Assembly: GCA_000310025.1 (NCBI GenBank)
Contig: FN648707.1
Span: 1,242,856-1,257,076, forward strand
From: Ectocarpus siliculosus
Taxonomy: Eukaryota; Sar; Phaeophyceae; Ectocarpales; Ectocarpaceae
DNA length: 14,221 bases
Reading direction: 5' to 3'
The position numbers were made by a program, and so were the translations under genes. Position 1 is the stretch's first letter, and every line of letters starts with the position of its first letter. Under the pieces are notes generated by a model, which was not told where the DNA came from, did no database searches, and worked only from the letters and a program-made list of their open reading frames with translations. Below are positions 8,165 to 14,221 of this stretch, piece by piece.

Positions 8165-11100
8165 CTGGGGGGGGAGGGGGAGGAGGAGGAGGAGCAGGAG
8201 GAGGAGGAAGGCAATGCGGCGCAGGGCAAAGCAGCGTTCGTGGGTGGTGGGTGGAGAGAAAATGTAAGACTTCGGTGAACGCAAGTCAACCCAATCCCAG
8301 ACCCACCCAAGATAAAACAAAACAAAAAAATCACATTGTCCACGCCGGTGGAGACTAGATTTAGCTTAACCGTCGTGAAAGCGAAAGTAAAGCTCGGCTT
8401 GACGTTGGCCACGATAAGTGCTTTGTTCTCTACGAACACACACACACACATGTGCAGGCAACAGCACACTTAACACACGTTTGCGCGGTCCTTCGGGTGC
8501 AGTCGAGACAACGCACGCACGGGTGCTTGCAAGCAGGAGCAGCAGCAGCACGGTTGAACGGCAAAAAGAAAACAAGCCACCACAGGGCGCACGAACCCAC
8601 AGCCGCCACACGGTCCCAGTTACATCGGGACAGTTGCAAATCCAAGCGTCTTTGCAACCTCTTACGGTGCGCCCAAGGGCAGCAGGTGCCATACGTCCCC
8701 AAACGGCCGCAATCCGACCAGGCCAAGCAACCCAGCAAAGTGAGACAAACGGAGATATCGATTGTCGTATGCTGCTCAGGGAATCGTAGAAACACAGGCG
8801 TCGTGGTCATCATACAACGATTTTTAAATTAATGAATCTAATACATTCCCGGCCGGGACTCTGGAATCTGTGGACAGAGTTGTGTTGATTAATTTCGTTT
8901 TTTTTTGTGTCCTCGTGAGAAAACAAAGCGAAAAGGCCAACATCAAACAAAGAGCTAAAAACGAAGATAATAACAAGAATACCGAACCTCTGCGACTACG
9001 GCATGCATGCTCCGTCTCGAAAGGGACGCGTGGTCAATGGTCAAATGACTACGGCAAGCAACAAATGAGTACGCCCCCCCCCCCCCCCCCCCCGGAACAT
9101 TCCTACCTAAACTCGTTGATTCAACAATGCCTCGAACCCGTGGGCGATGGGCGAGGCCCACAGCAGCCCCCCCCAGACCCCGGGCAGATCATCCCTCGCC
9201 ACCAGGAACCCCGACAGCAGCGCCGAGAACAGCACGAACAGGCACCCCATCGCCAGGGCCTCCTGCGGCGACCTCGCTCCCGCTCCGCACGCCGCCAGCA
9301 CCGCCGCCACCGCGACGTTGAACACGACCAGCCCGACGCAGAGGTCCGGCAGGCTGCCGTAGCGCAGGCCGGCGAGGGGGCGCACGGTCGCCGCCAGGAG
9401 GACCGGGGGAAGAACGCGGCAGACGAGGGCGTCGGCGAGGAAGGAGGTGGCGAGGTGGGCCGCGGCGCCGTAGGCACCAGACTCGCGCTCGTGTCGGAAG
9501 AGCGACATCTGTCGGACCCAGGAGGCCAGGGAGGTGAGGCAGAGGAAGGAGAGGAGGAGGAGGAGGAAGAAGATCACTCCCAGGCGGCCCTGTGGTCGCA
9601 CGTGAGGAAGGTTTTAGGTTAGGAGGAGAGAGACAGGAGGGGGAGGGGGGAAGGGCGGGGGAAAGGGGGAGAGAGATAGATTGATCGACAACGAATTAGT
9701 CTACTGCTGACAACGACGAACTCGCGTATTCTTCTTGTTGAATGGACATACATATTCATCCACGATATACGAGAGAGGAGAGATCGGTAGCTTTAGGAAG
9801 AGAGACACGAGGAGAGGGGGGACGGAGCACGGAGGGGGGGTGGAGAGATAGATTGGGCGACAACGAATTGGTCCACCCGCAAGCGAAAGTCTAATCGACA
9901 GCAAACACTCGTCGGGACAGGACACACACTTGCCAACGCAACCAAAACATCTCCCTTACAGTACAAGTGATCCCTCCGGAGTGGGCCCATAAGAGCACAG
10001 CAGTGACATCAAGGGGTGATTATGCAAAGATGAAAATGAAAACAGGCAGCAGGACCAACCCACCGCTGGCTGCCAGCTGTGATGACGGTTTTCCCAAGCT
10101 CACAACACAAGCTGGCGTGTGTTTTTTTTTGGTGAACTTGAAGAGTCCAGCGCACCGCAGAAAAAGAAAAATCTTGCAAATCAATACCCAGCACTCCTTG
10201 CACATAGCACCAAAGACGACCAGAAGTCTTCGGAGCGAATCGTCACCCACCTGTATCCCCGCGGTCTGGTCGTTGTCACGCCTCAAGTCGCCGAACAGCG
10301 AACCCACGAGCAGTCCGACCAAGGGCGTCAGCACCAAGTGCAGCGTCGCCAGGTAGGGGTCGCGGGCGACGTCGCGAACGGCGCGGCCCATTAGCGCTCG
10401 CAGCTGGGTGGTGACCGGCGGGGCCCAAGCGAGAAGCTTCTGTCCTAACGATGGCGGGGCCGCGGACTCGGCGCATCGGACCTGTGTTTCGTTTTGTGTG
10501 TGCGGGACAGCGGAGGTGGACGGTTAGAGGGGGGGGGGGGGTAGGCACGAACGGCGGTTGCTGGTCTACTCCATTAAGAGAAGAGAATGCCCGGGACAGG
10601 AAATACAAAACAAACGGTGGAGTTATCAAAGGGTCGATCTGATCTCATCTCAACAAGAGAGGTCGAAGGACCAAAGTAGACATGGCCTCAAGAGGATGGG
10701 TCGAGCGACCAAAGACTAGAGAACATGGCAAGAAGGCCGAGCGATCAAAGGGTGGAGGGTGGAGGGTGGAGGGTGGAGGGTGGAAAATCTCAAGAGAAGA
10801 TGTCGAGCGATCAAAGGTATGCATCTATCTATGCTCGAATGCATATCGTCCACGATGAAACCAAAATTGGAGCACACAAAGAGCAAAAGGGAAGCGCAAA
10901 ACAGGACGGAAGCTAGCCGCTCCCCACCTTCGCCACCAGCTCCTCGCGAGGCATAACCACCAGCAGTCCCCCTGCTCCGCCTTTCCCACTGTCCTCCGCT
11001 ATTTCCGCGTCACCAACGACGTCCAGCATAGCGTCCGCCAGACCCACCGCTCCGTCCCTTGCCCCAACCTCGCCCCCCCCCCCCCAAAGAGGGCGCCCCA

Positions 11101-13895
11101 GGGATGCGAAGTAAGCCTGCGTCGATGCCGGCGGCCCGAAGAAGGAGATGGAGCCTCGGGAGACGAGGAGGACGCGGTCGAGGGAGTCGTAGACCTGGGG
11201 TCGGGGCTGGTGAAGGCTGCAGAGCACGGTCATGCCCCGGGAGGAGGTCAGGTCGGAGAGGAGCTGCATCGTCGTCAGCGCCGTGGAGGCATCTGGGTGT
11301 GTTCGCGGTGTGTGTGTATTTTCAAGTACAGAAGTTTTTTTGTAAGCAGTAGACGAGGGCGGGGTGGGGGGAGTGCGGGTGAGAGAAGGGTGGGAGGGAG
11401 TTAGAAAGGAGAAGAGAGAACCGTGGGCGGGAGGGCGAGGGGCGGAGAATACTTGCCGCGTCGCCGGAGGTGTTTGCCCGTTCAGTGATAACTGGGGTGC
11501 GACGTGATCATTTTCGTTTCTGCAATTAGTAGACGGGAGTAGGTTCAAACAAGAAAGGGCCGTGGCCGCCAGGGTGGGGGACGGATGATTACAATGTCGA
11601 CGTTTTTTGCAGACACAGCAGTTGCAACCGGGTTCGGTGTGTGGCCTGGCACTCGTTATTTCGTCGCATTTCCCACGACCTCCGACCCAAGACACGGCAA
11701 GACAATTCCATGTCTTACGGTTCCTCACCTAGTCCCGTCGTGGGCTCGTCGAGGAACAGAAGGCCCGGGCAGGTCAGGAGCTCCGTGGCTATCGAGAGGC
11801 GCCGCTTTTCTCCCCCAGAGATACCCCGCGACAGTCCGCCTCCGATGCGAGAGTCACGAACGTCCTCTAGCCGTAACTCTCGGAGCACCTGCTCTCCCCC
11901 CCCACCCCCCCCGGGAACCAAAAAGGCGGACGAGATGGGGATGGAAACCCACGGACGAACGAAAACAAAACGGGTAAAGGAAAGGAGGGAGGGTTGAGAG
12001 CGTGGCGACGAAGCGGTGTCTTATTAATAGCGCAAAGGAGGGGTGTCTGGCACAGCCGGGCATGCTTCACGGCACACGGAATGCGCCACACAAGACGTGA
12101 TCATGGAACGATGGATAGAGTTGGCACACTGGTAGATAAGATAATTTGTCGAGCATGTCCTTCAAATCTCAACAATAATTATCGTACCGTTCCCAAACCT
12201 CCTAAAAAACAGATTGTAGAAGCAAAAGCAACTGCTTGTCTCAAACACACCATCGCACTGCATGTGTGTACCCGCCCCATGTGCACATTCTCGGCCTTCC
12301 CTACAACCCTTGGCGTCCTGGCACCCTCACAGCATCTACATATCCATGCATACCCCTGCTTGCAAAACTGTGGGGTACCACACCTGCAGCACTCGATGCT
12401 TTCTATCCTCCTGCGAGGCCCGATGACGTCGCCGCCCACCCCCACCCCCGCACCCGCAGGCCCCCGTCACCCCCTCCGGCGTCGACATTCTCAGCTCGGC
12501 GTGGAACATGAGGTGCTCGAAGCAGGTCAGTGTCTCGGGAAGCACGTCCTCCTGGGTAACGTAGCCGGAGACGCCGCGGACCTCCGCGGCCGTCACCGCC
12601 CTGCCGTTGATCCGGACGGCTCCGGTGACACGGCCGCCGTTGTTCTTTTTCCCGAGGCGATGCATCCGTCCGGCCAAAACGTTCAAGAGGGTCGTCTTCC
12701 CCGCGCCGGAGGGGCCCATGATGGCGGTAACGCTGCCGGACCATGCCGGAGCGGCGGCGGAGGGAGAAGCGTTCCCGTTACTAGCTGCGGTGCCGGGACC
12801 AGCGAACCCCGAGACGCCGTTCAAGATGGCGGCGGCAGCGGGGGCCCCGCCCTTACCGCCTCCGGGTAGGGGCACACCGATGTCTTCCCACGACAGCAAG
12901 ATCGGCTGGACGATGTCGCCGCCGTTGTTACGACCTCCGCCCCCCGCGGATAGCGATGCCGCACCGCTGCCGCCGTCGCCGCCACCGCTAGGAGGAATGC
13001 CGTGATTCTCTGCCGCGTCCTGCGACGAGACAGCGGCCGACCCCGCCGCCACACCGTTCCCGTTCGGTCCGGTGGACTTTGCGCCAGCGGCTGCTGCCGT
13101 CGCTGTTACGGGGGCGTGCAGGAGGTTGGAGGAGGAGTTGCTGGTGGTGGTAGCGTCGCCGAGGGAGGGGTTTCCTCCGAAGGTGGCCGAGAGCGGGCGG
13201 AAGGAGCTCCGCCGCCTGCCGCCGTCCGACTTGCGCAGGCGCAGGGGGCTCGTCCTGCGTAGTGCCGGGTACGGAAAGGAAGAAACGATTGGATAAGAGA
13301 GGAAGGTGCGGTCGATGAATACATAGCAGTTCAGAGCTGCAAGCAGCACACACAAGGGATCGGACAGAAGCTTCTTGGATCGGAAACGATCGTTTCATGT
13401 AGGGGACGAATGTGCGGTCGATGAACGTACACCGTGGAATGGAATGAGCTGCTCGCATCCGAAAAACGATTCAAGCATAAAACAGGACGCCACGAAAACC
13501 CCGGCACAAACCCGAAACCATGATCCACAACAGCACCGCGTGCTAAGAACATGATGTGCAAGAACCAGCCCAACAAAACTCAGAATGAAGATCGTACAAG
13601 GGACCACAGGATCAACAAACAACATCCAACTTTTCCAATTTCCAATCTGCGCCCGACGTCCCCCGGAAACAGCGGCGGTCAGGTTAACAAAAATCGGCAA
13701 GAAACGAAAAAAAAAAAAAAACACTCGCCTTGTGAAGACGTAGAAAAGCAAGAAGCTCAACACCCCAAAGGCCAGCGCTATCACCGAGAGCGTCGCCACG
13801 CCCTCGCGCATGTTGGAGAGGGACGGGTCGAAGTTGAAGGTTTCGAGGATGGTCGATCCCAGGGGCGTGATATCGGGCAGCTCTGGGGAGCATCT
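7972..13895 (-). CDS. ABCG-family ABC transporter, seven exons, 5' end missing
   Basis: ABCG proteins use ATP to export lipids, sterols or small hydrophobic compounds across membranes. Seven minus-strand exons join with matching phases: 13895-13729, 13254-12384, 11888-11729, 11292-10928, 10481-10251, 9589-9107 and 8164-7972. Discounting one extra base near 9120, the join is 2469 bases (822 codons plus stop). Order: an ABCG-like membrane-domain end (GSTILETFNFD then a helix), a low-complexity linker, an NBD with Walker A GPSGAGKTT (12717-12691), Q-loop GYVTQED, signature ISGGEKRRLS, Walker B LLFLDEPTTGLD and H-loop SLHQPR, then six membrane segments with the family FRHERESGAYG motif. A membrane-domain end before the NBD implies a full-size transporter whose first half lies beyond the right edge; an N-terminal ectodomain plus helix is the alternative. 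As written, the frame breaks in exon F. The substrate cannot be told. Confidence 0.85.
8165..9106 (-). other. Transporter intron F-G
   Basis: This 942-base intron (GTAGGA donor, CCCAG acceptor) has no coding match inside. It holds a purine/GAG-rich tract on the plus strand at about 8165-8216 (the pyrimidine tract of the acceptor), a short CA microsatellite at 8437-8450, and the poly-C-ended repeat at 9035-9093 next to the donor. Confidence 0.75.
9035..9093 (+). repeat. Dispersed repeat, copy C, ending in a long poly-C run
   Basis: The parts in order are CAATGGTCAAATGACTACGG, then CAAGC, AAATGAGTACG, and a C run of about 20 bases ending at 9093. It matches the copies at 1528 and 1736. A half copy, GACTACGGCATGC, lies at 8994-9006. 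Confidence 0.65.
9107..9589 (-). CDS. Transporter exon F: membrane helices 2-5, with frame break near its end
   Basis: After acceptor CGACCACAG it reads GRLGVIFFLLLLLSFLC, the FRHERESGAYG motif, then helices around LADALVCRVLPPVLLAA, DLCVGLVVFNVAVAAVLA and LAMGCLFVLFSALLSGFLVA, and GLLWASPIAHGFEALL. The exon should end INEF and splice at TTTAG|GTAGGA in phase 2. As written, one extra A (T in the TT at 9120-9121, plus strand) turns this into NQRV and an in-frame TAG. The next exon's phase fits only without the extra base. The Leu run is encoded by a (GAG)n-like purine tract on the plus strand. Confidence 0.86.
   Translation of the reverse strand, partial: GRLGVIFFLLLLLSFLCLTSLASWVRQMSLFRHERESGAYGAAAHLATSFLADALVCRVLPPVLLAATVRPLAGLRYGSLPDLCVGLVVFNVAVAAVLAACGAGARSPQEALAMGCLFVLFSALLSGFLVARDDLPGVWGGLLWASPIAHGFEALLNQRV
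9590..10250 (-). other. Transporter intron E-F, with an internal duplication
   Basis: This 661-base intron (GTGGGT...CCACAG) contains two related blocks about 174 bases apart (9620-9701 and 9794-9874) that share a purine-rich part, then GAGAGATAGATTG, CGACAACGAATT and GTC. It also carries the 18-base block TTATGCAAAGATGAAAAT (10020-10037) that is seen at 2773. No coding match. Confidence 0.75.
10251..10481 (-). CDS. Transporter exon E: start of the membrane domain
   Basis: It is 77 codons in phase 0 at both ends. It begins VRCAESAAPPSLGQK after acceptor AAACACAG, then LRALMGRAVRDVARDPYLA and the first membrane helix (about THLVLTPLVGLLVGSLFGD region), ending NDQTAGIQ at CAG|GTGGGT. The GIQ end followed by GRLGVIFF in exon F is a family landmark (ABCG2-type proteins have IQ.RlG.lFF there). 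Confidence 0.88.
10482..10927 (-). other. Transporter intron D-E, with tandem repeats
   Basis: This 446-base intron (GTGGGG...ACACAG) holds degenerate tandem units carrying GTCGAGCGACCAAAG or a variant (near 10626, 10661, 10700, 10737 and 10802), the GGGTGGA minisatellite, and a G run at about 10529-10540. Confidence 0.75.
10750..10784 (+). repeat. (GGGTGGA)5 minisatellite, G-quadruplex-type
   Basis: Five perfect 7-base units give five GGG runs separated by four bases, which meets the usual G-quadruplex pattern on the plus strand. It lies within an intron of the minus-strand transporter, so the transcript carries the C-rich strand. Confidence 0.95.
10928..11292 (-). CDS. Transporter exon D: H-loop and end of the NBD
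   Basis: It follows acceptor ACACCCAG and starts with the rest of the D-loop Asp, then ASTALTTMQLLSDL, the H-loop SLHQPRPQVYDSLDR (His codon 11212-11210) and VLLVSRGSISFFGPP. A G-rich run (11071-11083 on the plus strand as C) encodes WGGGGE. The frame is right on both sides, since GLADAMLDVV downstream matches the family's nPADf.LDvv. Donor GCGAAG|GTGGGG, phase 0. Confidence 0.88.
11293..11728 (-). other. Transporter intron C-D
   Basis: This 436-base intron (GTGAGG...ACCCAG) splits the D-loop Asp codon. The frame stays open for a long way through it, but the read-through protein has no family match, so I treat it as an intron. Confidence 0.75.
11729..11888 (-). CDS. Transporter exon C: ABC signature and Walker B
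   Basis: It encodes VLRELRLEDVRDSRIGG, then the ABC signature ISGGEKRRLSIATELL and Walker B GLLFLDEPTTGL. It ends CTAG|GTGAGG in phase 1, with the split codon completing the Asp of the D-loop. The acceptor (GAGAGCAG) lies behind a G-rich rather than pyrimidine-rich stretch, so nearby AGs 3 or 5 bases upstream are possible alternatives; the one chosen gives the best family match. Confidence 0.85.
11889..12383 (-). other. Transporter intron B-C
   Basis: This 495-base intron (GTGTGG...GAGCAG) ends in a G-rich stretch with interrupted runs at about 11896-11913 instead of a pyrimidine tract. No coding match. Confidence 0.65.
12384..13254 (-). CDS. Transporter exon B: linker and first half of the NBD
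   Basis: The acceptor TACGCAG precedes 13254. About 110 residues of Ser/Gly/Ala/Asn-rich linker (starting TSPLRLRKSDGGRRRSSFRP) come before the NBD, which opens with ILLSWEDIGVPLP. ILNGVSGFA is followed by about 20 extra low-complexity residues before VTAIMGPSGAGKTTLLNVL (Walker A, 12717-12691). The Q-loop Gln codon is at 12554-12552, followed by EDVLPETLTCFEHLMFHAEL. The exon ends HRVLQ at a CTGCAG|GTGTGG donor in phase 0, which joins to VLRELRLED and restores the family's RV..VL.EL.L pattern. Confidence 0.85.
13255..13728 (-). other. Transporter intron A-B, GC-AG type, with an internal duplication
   Basis: This 474-base intron starts with GCGAGT and ends TACGCAG. It contains two related blocks, 13272-13325 and 13381-13431, both holding GTGCGGTCGATGAA with CGGAAA about 30 bases earlier on the plus strand. 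An A run of about 17 bases (plus strand, 13704-13721) lies just inside the donor. Confidence 0.6.
13729..13895 (-). CDS. Transporter exon A: end of a first membrane domain
   Basis: A 3' splice site (C-run then CAG) precedes 13895. The exon reads RCSPELPDITPLG, then STILETFNFDPSLSNM, then a hydrophobic helix ATLSVIALAFGVLSFLLFYV and FTR. The GstILetFnFD-plus-helix layout parallels this gene's own last exon (GDNILSCFGFE plus helix), which is why I read it as the end of an ABCG membrane domain. There is no stop; the exon ends ACAAG|GCGAGT, a GC donor in phase 2 that fits the next exon. Confidence 0.62.
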
Positions 13896-14221
13896 CTGGG
13901 GGGGGCGACGGTACATGCCGGCAACGGGGGGGGGGGGGGGTAGCCTTCGGAACCTTTCCCCGGGATCTTAACCAAAATGGGAGCGAGGGGGGGGGGGCCT
14001 GGGTATCACATGAATAACCCGGGAAAAGGGGGGACAAGGGGGGGGCCATCAAAAGAGGGGCCCCAATATTTCACACAAAAAAAAAAAACCCCACAAAATC
14101 TCGGGGATAAAAAAAAAAAAAAAAAGGGGGGAAACTCCCACACCCCCCGAACAAAAAAACGGGGGGGGAGGGCCCCCCAAAGGGGGGCGCAGGGCGCTGA
14201 AAAAAAAAACCGGGGGCCGCT
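13896..14221. other. Homopolymer-rich contig-end-like sequence
   Basis: The stretch is dominated by runs of G (up to about 14), A (up to about 17) and C, with short ordinary sequence between them. No gene is supported. The exon preceding exon A would be expected here or beyond, but the sequence does not look reliable. Confidence 0.6.

Noticed and set aside
8165-8216. GAG-rich tract as coding poly-Glu
   Set aside because: On the transporter's strand it is the pyrimidine tract that ends in CCCAG before exon G; the plus frame has no other support.
8870-9622. 250-codon plus-strand open frame
   Set aside because: It lies opposite transporter exon F, has very biased Arg/Gln/Glu/Pro composition from GC-rich antisense sequence, and shows no domain.
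10913-11728. 271-codon minus-strand frame read as one uninterrupted coding region
   Set aside because: Only the part from 11292 down is transporter sequence; the upstream part is intron C-D read through, and phases at CTAG|GTGAGG and ACCCAG fit splicing.
11994-12869. 291-codon plus-strand open frame
   Set aside because: Its second half is antisense to the NBD exon B, which carries Walker A and Q-loop motifs on the minus strand; the plus product has no recognisable domain.

Overview
The window looks like nuclear DNA of a brown alga (Phaeophyceae) or a close stramenopile relative. The evidence is a gene built from EsV-1-7 zinc-finger-like repeats (Cys-x4-Cys-x16-Cys-x2-His, a family expanded in brown algae), intron-rich genes with long pyrimidine tracts before the 3' splice sites, GC-rich exons in less GC-rich flanks, and abundant low-complexity and transposon-derived DNA. 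There is no bacterial-style operon, rRNA, tRNA or CRISPR array that I can see.

Left part (1-2667, minus strand): an open non-LTR (LINE-type) reverse transcriptase frame runs off the left edge. It begins abruptly at its QG..SP..LF motif, next to an 11-base G tract. Immediately upstream of it on the same strand is an ankyrin-repeat exon (1308-1113), and further upstream a likely first exon (2667-2491). The ankyrin gene therefore appears cut off by the retroelement or by an assembly join. Its first intron holds poly-C-ended repeats, a CAG microsatellite and a possible copia relic.

Centre-left (3004-3858, plus strand): a divergently oriented EsV-1-7 repeat gene has six units on a 114-base period. 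The period is broken twice (110 between units 1-2, 115 between units 2-3), and each break changes the frame. It is either a decaying gene or has two sequence errors. The two gene starts are 336 bp apart. From 3859 to 7971 no gene is supported, but there are two about 176-bp copies of an inverted-repeat element with TAGCGACC motifs (MITE-like).

Right part (13895-7972, minus strand): seven exons of an ABCG-type ABC transporter can be joined with matching splice phases, giving 822 visible codons plus stop if one extra base in exon F is discounted. The order is end of a first membrane domain, low-complexity linker, nucleotide-binding domain (Walker A, Q-loop, signature, Walker B, H-loop), then a six-helix membrane domain. 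That order suggests a full-size (two-NBD) transporter whose first half lies beyond the right edge. One intron has a GC donor. The last 300 bases of the window are dominated by long G, A and C runs and look like poor-quality contig-end sequence.

No new multi-gene system is evident. The points most worth checking are the broken EsV-1-7 array, the single-base frame break in the transporter, the ankyrin/LINE junction and the paired MITE-like repeats.
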